The notes under the pieces are model-generated. The model was given only the letters and a program-made list of their open reading frames with translations. It did no database searches and was not told where the DNA came from. The translations under genes and the position numbers were made by a program. Below, in pieces: positions 46,194-54,404 of a DNA stretch of 64,000 nucleotides. How positions within the stretch are numbered: the stretch's first letter is position 1; every line of letters begins with the position of its first letter. This DNA is from an uncultured Naasia sp. (GTDB taxonomy: Bacteria; Actinomycetota; Actinomycetes; Actinomycetales; Microbacteriaceae), in the NCBI GenBank assembly GCA_913778905.1, contig CAJYYA010000010.1:372001-436000 (forward strand), given 5' to 3'.

Positions 46194-47318
46194 GTGATGT
46201 TCAGGAAGAGCGATTCCCCGTCCCCGGCCACCGAGACCGCACGGCCTCTGGAGGCCCGCTGGCTCGACGCGCTCGGTCGCACGAGCTTGAGAAGCCTGCA
46301 GGTGCTGATCGTCATCGCTCTCGCTGCGGTGGCGATCTTCGCCGGTGTCCAGCTCAAGCTCGTCGTCATCCCGGTTCTCATCGCCGTCATCCTCGCAGCC
46401 GCCTTCTCCCCCCTGGTGATGTTCCTGCGTCGCCACGGCTGGGCGCCCATCCTCGCGACATGGACGGTGCTGATCGGTGCGGTCGTCGTCCTGGGTGGCA
46501 TCGGGTTCCTCATCGTCAACGCCGTTCGCGGCCAATGGGATGCTCTTCGCGACGCCGCGGTGAAAGGGTTCCAGAACCTCACCGATTTCCTCGCCTCCAA
46601 CAACCTCGTAGCGCAGATCGACACCGGCGCGATCGTGAAGCAGGCGGAGGATTTCCTCACCAGTTCTCAGTTCGGCTCCGGAGCCATCGCAGGTCTCTCC
46701 GCTGCCGCCGAGGTCATTACCTCGCTCGTACTCATCGTGGTGCTGCTGTTCTTCTTCCTCAAGGACGGCGACGTCATCTGGCGGTTCTTCCTGAAGCCGT
46801 TCCGCGGCGAGGCCCATGAGCGGGGCGAACGGGTCGGCCGAGTCGGCGTCCGCACGCTGGGCGGCTACGTCCGGGGCACCGCCACGATCGCCCTCGTCGA
46901 CGCGGTGTGCATCGGTATCGGCCTGTGGATCCTCGGCGTCCCGCTCGCCCTCCCCCTCGCGGTTCTGGTGTTCTTCGGCGCCTTCATCCCGATCGTCGGA
47001 GCAACACTCACCGGTGTCCTCGCCGCGCTGGTCGCTCTGGTCCTCAACGACTTCACGACGGCTCTCTGGGTCACGGCAATCGTCATCGGCGTGAACCAGC
47101 TCGAGGGGAACTTCCTGCAACCCGTCGTGATGGCCCAGTCGCTCAAGCTCCACCCGCTCGTGGTCCTCGTGGCACTTACCGCGGGAACCATCCTCGGCGG
47201 CATCATCGGCGCGGTCCTGTCGGTGCCCGTCGCCGCCGTGGCGTGGGCCATCATCAAGACGTGGAACCCCGACGGCGTCTACGCCGACGGGGCCGGCCGC
47301 GCGGCGAAGCGGACCTAG
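46194..47318 (+). CDS. AI-2E family (UPF0118) membrane transporter
   Basis: A 374-residue permease with about eight membrane helices and a soluble segment between the third and fourth. The family signature FGAFIPIVGATLTGVLAALVAL is split across helices in the C-terminal half, followed by NQLEGNFLQPVVM. Members export autoinducer-2-like molecules or act as cation antiporters; the substrate is unknown. The GTG at 46194 lies 6 nt after TAAGGT (46182-46187), a leaderless arrangement. Confidence 0.9.
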   Translation: MMFRKSDSPSPATETARPLEARWLDALGRTSLRSLQVLIVIALAAVAIFAGVQLKLVVIPVLIAVILAAAFSPLVMFLRRHGWAPILATWTVLIGAVVVLGGIGFLIVNAVRGQWDALRDAAVKGFQNLTDFLASNNLVAQIDTGAIVKQAEDFLTSSQFGSGAIAGLSAAAEVITSLVLIVVLLFFFLKDGDVIWRFFLKPFRGEAHERGERVGRVGVRTLGGYVRGTATIALVDAVCIGIGLWILGVPLALPLAVLVFFGAFIPIVGATLTGVLAALVALVLNDFTTALWVTAIVIGVNQLEGNFLQPVVMAQSLKLHPLVVLVALTAGTILGGIIGAVLSVPVAAVAWAIIKTWNPDGVYADGAGRAAKRT

Positions 47319-47436
47319 CCGCGCCGGTGTCCGCTGACCCGACGCCGAGCGAAGCCGGGGCATACTGTCCCGCGGGCGATCGAGCCCGTTGACGCCGCGC
47401 CACCGGGTTCGGCCACCGAAGGGGACGACGACACTC

Positions 47437-48111
47437 GTGCGCATCGTGAGCTACAACCTGCGAGAGAACGCCGCCAGCGGTGAGCTGACAGCTCTCGCGA
47501 CGGATCACGACATCGATATCCTGTGCCTGCAGGAGGCGGACAGCACCACGCTGCCCGAACGCGTCGAGCACATGGTCCTCGCGGACGCGACCCGGAACAA
47601 CCGCCTCGGGCTGGCCGTCTACGTGCGCGACGAGCGCTTCGAGGTGAAGGCGACGAAACTGCTGGCGCTCAAGAAGTCGCTGCACGACCGCGTCATGGCG
47701 CCGGCTCACGAGCGGTTGCTCGCCGTCCATCTGTTCGACCGGGTGCGTGATCGCGACGTACTCGTGGGGTCTTTCCACGCCGCTCCGCTGACCGCTTCGA
47801 ACTCGCTACGCCGCAAGCAGATCGCGGCAGCCCACGACGGGATGCGCGCCCTCGCCCCCGGGCTGCCGGCCCTCATGGTCGGCGACTTCAACTACCCGTG
47901 GTTCATCAACGGCCTCGAGCGCCGGCTGGCCACGGAGGGTTTCCGGTTGCACCGCAGCACGGAGCCGACCTATCTCCGGTACAGGTTCTTCTCCGGGTAC
48001 TTCGACTTCGTCACATCGACCGGGTACCGGGTCGACCGGGTGGATGTGCTCCCGGCCGGCGCTTCGGACCACCGGGCGATCTCGTTCGAGGCGCATCTCA
48101 CCACCGACTGA
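47437..48111 (+). CDS. Endonuclease/exonuclease/phosphatase (EEP) family protein
   Basis: A 224-residue EEP-fold metal-dependent phosphoesterase. It opens VRIVSYNLRENAASG, with DILCLQEAD giving the metal-binding Glu, LMVGDFNYPWF the catalytic Asp-x-Asn, and GASDHRAISFEA the terminal Asp-His pair. No signal peptide is present. The substrate may be nucleic acid or phospholipid; it cannot be told. The GTG at 47437 follows GAAGGGGA at about 12 nt; the in-frame TTG at 47389 is less likely. Confidence 0.88.
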   Translation: MRIVSYNLRENAASGELTALATDHDIDILCLQEADSTTLPERVEHMVLADATRNNRLGLAVYVRDERFEVKATKLLALKKSLHDRVMAPAHERLLAVHLFDRVRDRDVLVGSFHAAPLTASNSLRRKQIAAAHDGMRALAPGLPALMVGDFNYPWFINGLERRLATEGFRLHRSTEPTYLRYRFFSGYFDFVTSTGYRVDRVDVLPAGASDHRAISFEAHLTTD

Positions 48112-48139
48112 CCCGGACGGGCGCAACGCCCTGCGCTGA

Positions 48140-48627
48140 CCCGGGTGGGGCCTCCCTACGCCTTCGGCTACTCGATCGTGGGCCCCGCGTACGTTGAGCA
48201 CGAGGGACTCGGTACGCGGCGCTTCGCGGCCTCCGGAACCTTTTCGGACGTCGAGGAGCGAAGCGTACCGAGGCGGCTCGAGGAGGCCGCCAGGCCGTAC
48301 CGAGAGCAGACGAGACAGTATCGGCGCAGCCGATTCCACGCGCTCGCTCCGAGGTAGGGCCTCGATACGCTCCGCTACTCGACCCCCGCAACCCGGGTCA
48401 GCGGAGGCTGACGCCTGTGGCACGCATGGCGGCCGCCGGAACCTTCCCGGACGTCGAGTAGCGAAGCGTACCGAGACGGCTCGAGCAGGCCGCCAGGCCG
48501 CACCGAGAGCAGACGAGACAGTATCGGCGCAGCCGATTCCACGCGCTCGCTCCGAGGTAGGGCCTCGATACGCTCCGCTACTAGGCCGGTCTCGGTACGC
48601 TTCGCTACTCGACCTCCGCAACCCGGG
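48140..48627. repeat. REP-like repeat cluster B with tandem duplication
   Basis: The 516-bp gap between convergent genes is filled by variants of the TACGCTTCGCTACTCG palindrome family seen at 24931-25180. A block starting CGAGAGCAGACGAGACAG occurs at 48301 and again at 48504. A second duplicated block, CCGCAACCCGGGTCAGCGGA, lies at about 48386 and 48616, and includes the desaturase 3' end. No gene is supported in this stretch. Confidence 0.85.
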
Positions 48628-49746
48628 TCAGCGGAGACTGACACCTGTGGCACGCATGGCGGCCGCCGGCGGGCAGTCGAACGGGTCCGCCGCGCCGATA
48701 CCGACCTTGTGGAGGTAGCGGACGACGATCGCGTAGGACTGCACCAACGAGGTCTCGACGTAGGGGATGTCGAGTCGACGGCAGTGCTCGATGACGATCG
48801 GGCGCACCTTCTTGAGATTGACGCTCGGCATGTTCGGGAACAGGTGGTGCTCGATCTGGTAGTTCAGGCCGCCCATGATGGTCGGCATCCCGAAGCCGGA
48901 GATGTTGCGCGAGGTGAGTACCTGGCGGCGGAGGTAGTCGATGTTCTGGTCGGCCGGGATCAACGCCATGCCCTTGTGGTTCGGCGCGAAGGAACCGCCC
49001 ATGTAGAGGCCGAAGGCGAACACCTGCACGACCAGGAACACCGACCCGATGACCGGCCCCAGCAGTGAGATGACCAGAACGGGGAAGCCGATGAGGCGGA
49101 TCGCGAGCAGCGTCGCCTCGACAGCACGGTGCTTGACGGGCTCGGCACCGAGAACGGCCTTGGCCGACATCACGTGGAGGTCGAGACCCGACAGCATGAG
49201 GATCGGGAAGAAGTAATACCCCTGCTTCGCGGTCAGCCAGCGCTTGATGCCGGTCCGCGCTTCGGCGTCCTCTTTGACGAACGCGATCGCCCCGGGGGCG
49301 ATGTCGCCGTCCTTGCCGATCTTGTTGGGGTTCGCGTGGTGTCGCGAGTGCTTGTTCATCCACCAGCCGTAGCCGAGGCCGACGACCATGTTCGCGACGA
49401 TGCGGGAGAACCATTCGCCGCGCTTGCCCGACTCGAACATCTGGCGGTGTGCGGCGTCATGCGTCAGGAAGGCGATCTGCGTGAGCACGATCGAGAAGTA
49501 GACGGCCGTCAGAAGCTGCCACCAGGTCTGCCCCAGTGCGACGAGCAACGCGAACCCGATGCCGAGGGCGACCACGAGGACGGCGCATCTTGCGGCGTAC
49601 CACCCGGGCCGACGCTCGAGCAGACCCAGCGCCTTGACCTCCTTGGTCAGGGCCGTGTAGTCGCTCGCGTGAGAACTCTGGCCGCGGCCGACCGCGGTCT
49701 TGCGGGGGGAGGTGGTGCGGAAGCCGACGGGGGCGGTGGCTGTCAT
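48628..49746 (-). CDS. Membrane fatty acid desaturase
   Basis: A 372-residue acyl-lipid desaturase with all three histidine boxes: HDAAH (96-100), HSRHH (133-137) and QIEHH (297-301). The last has the Q of front-end-type desaturases, but there is no cytochrome b5 domain. Two hydrophobic hairpins flank the boxes. It is encoded right after a NarL/DesR-type two-component pair on the same strand. The ATG lies 6 nt after TAGCGT (49758-49753), so it probably has its own leaderless promoter. The last 13 codons are duplicated downstream. Confidence 0.93.
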   Translation of the reverse strand: MTATAPVGFRTTSPRKTAVGRGQSSHASDYTALTKEVKALGLLERRPGWYAARCAVLVVALGIGFALLVALGQTWWQLLTAVYFSIVLTQIAFLTHDAAHRQMFESGKRGEWFSRIVANMVVGLGYGWWMNKHSRHHANPNKIGKDGDIAPGAIAFVKEDAEARTGIKRWLTAKQGYYFFPILMLSGLDLHVMSAKAVLGAEPVKHRAVEATLLAIRLIGFPVLVISLLGPVIGSVFLVVQVFAFGLYMGGSFAPNHKGMALIPADQNIDYLRRQVLTSRNISGFGMPTIMGGLNYQIEHHLFPNMPSVNLKKVRPIVIEHCRRLDIPYVETSLVQSYAIVVRYLHKVGIGAADPFDCPPAAAMRATGVSLR

Positions 49747-49804
49747 GCATCCACGCTAGGTTCGCGTTTCGCGCCGAGCCTCCCCCGCTGGAGCCGTCTT
49801 CCGT

Positions 49805-50491
49805 CTAGTCCCTGCGTAGGGGGTCGCGGCGGATCACGGGCACGACCAGGCCGTTCTCGTATGCCGCCACCACGGCCTGCGCACGATCCCGGAGCCCGAG
49901 CTTGCCGAGCACCTTGCTCACATGCGTCTTCACGGTCTGCTCGGCGATGACGAGGTGCCGGGCGATCTCCGAGTTGGAGAGCCCGCGGGCCACCTCGACG
50001 AGCACTTCACGCTCCCGACCGGTGAGGGTGTCGAGGGTCGGCGTGGTGTCGCGCGGGACCGTCGACACGGCCGCGAATCCCTCGATGACCCGTCTCGTCA
50101 CGCTGGGGGCCAACAACGCCTCGCCCTGGGCCACGACCCGCACCGCCGACACCAGTTCCTCGGGAAGCGCGTCCTTCAGGAGGAATCCGCTGGCGCCCGC
50201 GCGGATCGCGTCGAAGACGTACTCGTCGATGTCGAACGTGGTGAGCATGATGACGCGCACCGGTTCGCCGTCGAACGCGGCGATGGCCCGGGTCGCCTCG
50301 ATACCGTTCATGCGCGGCATGCGCACGTCCATCAGGATGACGTCGGGGCGCGTCTCTCGAGCCACCTCGACCGCCTCCGCCCCGTCGGCGGCCTGACCCA
50401 CGACTTCGATGCCGGGCTGCGCCCCCAGCAGGGCGGTGAAGCCGGCCCGCACCATGCTCTGGTCGTCGGCGATCAGGACACGGATGCTCAC
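49805..50491 (-). CDS. LuxR/NarL-family response regulator
   Basis: A 228-residue regulator with an N-terminal receiver (VLIADDQSMVRAGF, phospho-acceptor Asp55 in LMDVRMPRMNG) and a C-terminal LuxR-type helix-turn-helix (LTGREREVLVEVARGLSNSE, IAEQTVKTHVSKVLGKL). Its GTG overlaps the histidine kinase stop as GTGA, so the two form an operon. The gene directly downstream is a desaturase, suggesting a DesR-like target; this is an inference from context. Confidence 0.93.
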   Translation of the reverse strand: MSIRVLIADDQSMVRAGFTALLGAQPGIEVVGQAADGAEAVEVARETRPDVILMDVRMPRMNGIEATRAIAAFDGEPVRVIMLTTFDIDEYVFDAIRAGASGFLLKDALPEELVSAVRVVAQGEALLAPSVTRRVIEGFAAVSTVPRDTTPTLDTLTGREREVLVEVARGLSNSEIARHLVIAEQTVKTHVSKVLGKLGLRDRAQAVVAAYENGLVVPVIRRDPLRRD

Positions 50492-51768
50492 GTTCGCTCG
50501 ATCTCTGCCAGGGCGCTGGCGCGCAGGGGTACGGTCGCGTCCACCAGGAAACCGCCATCCGGAGTGGGTCCGGCCTCGATGGCCCCGCCCACGCCGGCGG
50601 CTCGCTCGGACATGTTGATGAGCCCCATACCCGTGCCCGCGATGCCTTCGGCCTCGGGGTTGCGTGCGGCCTCACGGCCGAGCCCGTTCTCGACGGTCAG
50701 GCGGAGACTCGCTCCGACGATACGCGCCGAGACGAGCACCCGGGATCCCGGAGCGTGCCGCAGCGCGTTCGCCAGGGCCTGCTGCGCGATCCGATAAACG
50801 ACGAGACCCGCGACGGGGGAAACCTCCCCCAACTCCGTCGGCGCGAGCCACACGTCGACATCGACGTCGGCGCCGGCTCGGCGGGTCTGCTCGACCAGTT
50901 CCGGGATGTCGGCCAGGGATGGTTGGGGCGCCTGCTCGACGTCCGGATCCGCCCGCAGGACGCCGAGCAGATCCCGCATCTCTCTCATCGCTTGCCTGGA
51001 CGCGGCGGCGATCTCGTCGAACTCGCCAGCAGCCGCCTTCGAGATGTCGTCGTGACGAAAGGCGGCCGTCGAGGCCTGAACCGTGATCACGGACAGACTG
51101 TGGGCGACCACGTCGTGCAGCTCGCGAGCGATGCGGGCCCGGTCTTCGGCGACGACGCGGCGGGAGTACTCCTCGTTGCTCACTCGCCGTTCGCTGATCA
51201 GCTGCTCGCGGATGTCGTTCCACTGCGCGAGGGCTCCGGCGATGATCTGCACACCGCCGCAGACGGCCGCGAAGACGACGAGCGAGACCGACGTCGACTC
51301 GTAGTGCTCGGGGCGCGGCAACGAGATGAGCGACGACACCACGATCGAGAGGATCCAGAACGCCACCGAGAGACGCAGCGATCCGCGGAACGAGACGATC
51401 GCCCCGATCATCGCCTGCGTCACGATCAGGACGGGCCACCACGGCCAGGGCGTCGGGTCGACGAACGACTCCGCACTGAGAGTCTGCAGGGCGGCGACGG
51501 ACGCGATCGAGAACATCGTGGCGAGAGTCGGCCGGCGGACGGCGAGCGCGATGCAGCCGACGTGCCCGAGGGTAAAACCGAAGGCGAGTGCCACGGGCAC
51601 GCCGTATTCCTGCACCCCGATGGCCGACTCGATCGGCACCAGGGTCACGGTGGCGACGGCGGCGAGCAGGAGGAGAGCGGTCGCGGGATCGACGCGGGCG
51701 ATCCCATCGCGAACCGTCCGAAGCGCACGACGGAACCGCCTGTCGGTGACCGGCTCGTCGTTCGTCAT
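50488..51768 (-). CDS. Sensor histidine kinase (HisKA_3, DesK-like topology)
   Basis: A 426-residue kinase. The N-terminal ~185 residues form five or six membrane helices with almost no extracellular domain. The HisKA_3 dimerisation motif RIARELHDVVAHSLS (phospho-His218) and the HATPase region with NALRHAPGSRV and GTGMGLINMSERA follow. Sensing within the membrane, with a desaturase gene nearby, recalls B. subtilis DesK. The ATG lies at 51768, 6 nt after TACACC. Confidence 0.92.
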   Translation of the reverse strand: MTNDEPVTDRRFRRALRTVRDGIARVDPATALLLLAAVATVTLVPIESAIGVQEYGVPVALAFGFTLGHVGCIALAVRRPTLATMFSIASVAALQTLSAESFVDPTPWPWWPVLIVTQAMIGAIVSFRGSLRLSVAFWILSIVVSSLISLPRPEHYESTSVSLVVFAAVCGGVQIIAGALAQWNDIREQLISERRVSNEEYSRRVVAEDRARIARELHDVVAHSLSVITVQASTAAFRHDDISKAAAGEFDEIAAASRQAMREMRDLLGVLRADPDVEQAPQPSLADIPELVEQTRRAGADVDVDVWLAPTELGEVSPVAGLVVYRIAQQALANALRHAPGSRVLVSARIVGASLRLTVENGLGREAARNPEAEGIAGTGMGLINMSERAAGVGGAIEAGPTPDGGFLVDATVPLRASALAEIERT

Positions 51769-51861
51769 CCTTCAGGTGTACCGCACTCGGCTCCGATGGG
51801 GGGCACGGTCGACCTCGGCGTGTGAGTGGATGGCGGCGAGAAGATTCCCGTGCCCCTCATC

Positions 51862-53076
51862 TCACCTGAGGACGGCCCACCCGTGCGGCGGTACTTCGCC
51901 GCCGTGCAGACGCCCCTCCACGAGTTCGGCGTCCGCCGCCCCGTCGACCTGCAGGGGCGAGTCGTCGATGTTGAGCGCGACGGTCAGTCGGTCGTGGCCA
52001 CCCGATACCTCGAAGACGAGCGAGGTGTTGGTGAGCGCGACCACCCGCGACCGCGCGGTGTGCAGCCACGGGTGGCGCCTCCGGAGCCCGATGAGCCGGC
52101 GATGCACCTCGAGCACCGTCTCGTCGCCGTCCACGTCGAAGGGCGAGTCGGGGAACTCGGGGCGGATGGCGTCGTCGCCTCCGACCCGCTCCTCCTTCAC
52201 CGCTTCGAAACCGTATTCGTCTCCGGCGTACACGGCGGGGGTCCCGCCGAGGGTGAAAAGCAGGACGAGTGCATGCTCGCGGTGCCGGGCATCCGGGATG
52301 CGCGTGGCCAGCCGCGACACGTCGTGGTTGCCGACGAATGTGTAGGGCACGAAGGCATCGAGGAACCCGTTGTGCCGCTGCAGAGCCCAATCGAGCTCGA
52401 AGAGGTTGCCGTCTGCGATGCCGTGCCACACGGCCTGCCAGAGCTCGTACTGGGTGACGGCGTCCATACCGGACCGCTGCACGATGTCGGCGTAATCGCC
52501 GTGCAGGACCTCGCCCACGATGTACGCGTCGGGGTGAGCTTCGCGCACCCGCGGCAGGACCCGGGCCCAGAAGGCGGGGTCGACCGAGTAGGCCGCGTCG
52601 AGGCGCCACCCGTCGGCTCCGCGCTCGAGCCAGTGATTCATCACGCTGACCACGAGATCGACGGTGGCGGGGTTCTCGTGTTCGAGAGCGCGGAGGCCCT
52701 CGTGTCCCTCGAAGACCTCGTCCGCCCGGATCAGCTCGGGGCTGACGAACTCGGGACCCACATGGTTGAAGACGCCGTCGAGCAGAACCCGGACGCCCTT
52801 CTCCTTCGCCGCCGCGAAGAGCCGGACCAGATCAGCCTCATCCCCCAGGCGCGGATCGACGCGGAAGTAGTCGATGGTGTCGTACCCGTGGGTCGACGAC
52901 TCGAAGACGGGTCCCAGCGCGAGGCCGTTGGCTCCCAGCGAGAGGACGTGGTCGAGCCACCCCTCGATCCGGCCGAGGCGGTGGGCCGCGCCGCGGTCCT
53001 CACCCGTGGTGTCGGCGCCGACGAAGCCCAAGGGGTAGGCGTGCCACCAGATGACGTGTTCGGTCCACTCGCGCAT
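51862..53076 (-). CDS. GH13 alpha-amylase family enzyme, cytoplasmic
   Basis: A 404-residue glycoside hydrolase family 13 protein without a signal peptide. Conserved regions are DGVFNHVG (I), DGWRLDAAYSV with nucleophile Asp160 (II), VGEVLHG with acid/base Glu189 (III) and FVGNHDVSR with Asp252 (IV); the catalytic triad is complete. The length is short for an amylase with all accessory domains. Likely substrates are intracellular alpha-glucans or maltodextrins. The ATG lies 6 nt after TAGGGT (53088-53083). Confidence 0.88.
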   Translation of the reverse strand: MREWTEHVIWWHAYPLGFVGADTTGEDRGAAHRLGRIEGWLDHVLSLGANGLALGPVFESSTHGYDTIDYFRVDPRLGDEADLVRLFAAAKEKGVRVLLDGVFNHVGPEFVSPELIRADEVFEGHEGLRALEHENPATVDLVVSVMNHWLERGADGWRLDAAYSVDPAFWARVLPRVREAHPDAYIVGEVLHGDYADIVQRSGMDAVTQYELWQAVWHGIADGNLFELDWALQRHNGFLDAFVPYTFVGNHDVSRLATRIPDARHREHALVLLFTLGGTPAVYAGDEYGFEAVKEERVGGDDAIRPEFPDSPFDVDGDETVLEVHRRLIGLRRRHPWLHTARSRVVALTNTSLVFEVSGGHDRLTVALNIDDSPLQVDGAADAELVEGRLHGGEVPPHGWAVLR

Positions 53077-53113
53077 TCGGCGACCCTATGGGGGCCCGGC
53101 TGAGCCCTTCCCC

Positions 53114-53609
53114 TCAGATGCGGGCCTCCGCGTCGGATCGCGAATTGGTCGAGTGAGATGGACGCGGTCGGCGCACAGATCGGGCGAGGAGCGCGGTGAG
53201 GACGATGACGGCGATCAGCCCGCACGCCGCGAGGGCGATCCCCGCGATGCCGATCCCGAAGCCGCCGGAGAGCACGGCCGCCGCCGAGAAGACGATCGCC
53301 CCGCCGCCCAGCACCACACCGGCGGCTCGCATCAGGATGGCCAGGGCGCCATCCTGACGTACCCGCCCGGTGTAGACCATTCCCCGCCACCAGGACGATC
53401 GCGACGTAGGACGCAGCGACCACCGCGAGACCGGCCGCCGACCACACGGCGCGCGTCTCGGCCTCGCATCCGGGAGGGGCGGGATAGACGGCAGGGCACA
53501 CCGAGGCGAGCGAGCCGGCCTGCAGGAGCGCGACGACGCCGATGATCGCGAGAGCCGTGGCAGCTACCAGTCGGACGGGTAGGGAGATGCCTCGACGGTC
53601 ATGATCCAT
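53114..53609 (-). pseudogene. Four-helix membrane protein interrupted by a +1 frameshift
   Basis: The 5' part (ATG at 53609, MDHDRRGISLPVRLVAAT) encodes two membrane helices with a Cys-bearing loop (CPAVYPAPPGCE). The 3' part, in the next frame from 53380 (MVYTGRVRQDGALAILMRA), encodes two more helices and a basic tail ending at 53114. Removing one A from GGGGAATGG near 53380 joins them into one reading frame of about 164 residues. Whether this is a true mutation, a sequencing error, or two overlapping genes is undecided. The function is unknown. Confidence 0.6.
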
Positions 53610-53654
53610 GCCCCACGGTATCCAGCCGAGCGCGCGGGCGGAACCCGCGGGCGA

Positions 53655-54338
53655 TCAGCCCTCGTGAGGGCGGATCCCAACGGCGGGGAGGAGGATGCCG
53701 TCGATGACGCCGATGAGGAAGTCGCGGTCGAGCGCCCCGTGCTGCAGCAGCAACCGGTAGGCGGCCATGGAGGGCACGAGCATCGAGAGGGTCTCGACAT
53801 CGACATCGGCCCGGATCTCCCCCCGCTCGATGGCCCGCCGGATGAGGATGCGGTTCGCGGCGGCGCGGGGTTCGACGAAGGCCCCGCGTACGGCCTCGGC
53901 CAGCTCGGGGCTGCGGCTGATCATCGAGATGAGCCCGGACACGATGTGCATCTTGCGCTCGCCCTCCGCAATGGAGGGCGGTCGGACCAGGGCGACGAGA
54001 TCACCCCGCAGCGTCCCGGTGTCGGGGAGATTGGCCGGGTCCAGCTCGTCACGCTTCATGCAGGCGACGGCGTCGATCACGAGGTCAGACTTCGAAGCCC
54101 AGCGCCGGTAGAGCGTCGCCTTACCCGCCTTCGCCCGGGCGGCGACCATGTCGATCGTCATGCCGTCGTATCCCGTCTCGGCCAGCACGTCCAGAGCGGC
54201 ACCGAGGATCTCCGGATCGCGCGAGTGGTCCCTCTTGCGCCCCAGCTTCATCGGGACGACGGCCTGGGCGGCCTCACCCGGGATGAGCTCCCTCGTCGGA
54301 ACCGACACCGTCGTCGCTCGTTCCTCTGTGTGATCCAT
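53655..54338 (-). CDS. TetR family transcriptional regulator
   Basis: A 227-residue repressor with a 40-residue N-terminal extension, then the TetR helix-turn-helix (ILGAALDVLAETGYDGMTID, followed by ARAKAGKATLYRRWASKSDL). The C-terminal ligand domain is of the TetR_C_11-like kind. It diverges from an MFS exporter gene across a 66-bp gap with paired palindromes, so it most likely represses that exporter. The ATG at 54338 lies 7 nt after TATGAT (54351-54346). Confidence 0.9.
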   Translation of the reverse strand: MDHTEERATTVSVPTRELIPGEAAQAVVPMKLGRKRDHSRDPEILGAALDVLAETGYDGMTIDMVAARAKAGKATLYRRWASKSDLVIDAVACMKRDELDPANLPDTGTLRGDLVALVRPPSIAEGERKMHIVSGLISMISRSPELAEAVRGAFVEPRAAANRILIRRAIERGEIRADVDVETLSMLVPSMAAYRLLLQHGALDRDFLIGVIDGILLPAVGIRPHEG

Positions 54339-54345
54339 ACGGATC

Positions 54346-54397
54346 ATCATAGTTCTGAAACTTTGCGTATCCGGAACTGGTCAGTTTCGTATATGTT
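54346..54397. promoter_or_regulatory. Divergent tetR/MFS promoter and operator
   Basis: Two -10 elements face outward: TATGAT (54351-54346, minus) and TATGTT (54392-54397, plus), each 7 nt from its start codon. Between them lie AGTTCTGAAACT (54351-54362) and AACTGGTCAGTT (54375-54386), both AGTT/AACT palindromes, within a wider GAAACT...AGTTTC inverted repeat (54357-54362 and 54383-54388). These are candidate TetR binding sites. Confidence 0.6.
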
Positions 54398-54404
54398 CTC
54401 GTCC

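Noticed and set aside
47806-48621. 271-codon minus-strand frame through the repeat region
   Set aside because: It is built from the palindromic repeats and the antisense of the EEP gene; no domain or start signal.
52731-53377. Continuation of the 53609 frame into the amylase gene
   Set aside because: Past about 53380 it becomes Arg/Gly-rich noise antiparallel in character to real coding sequence; the helices resume in the adjacent frame.
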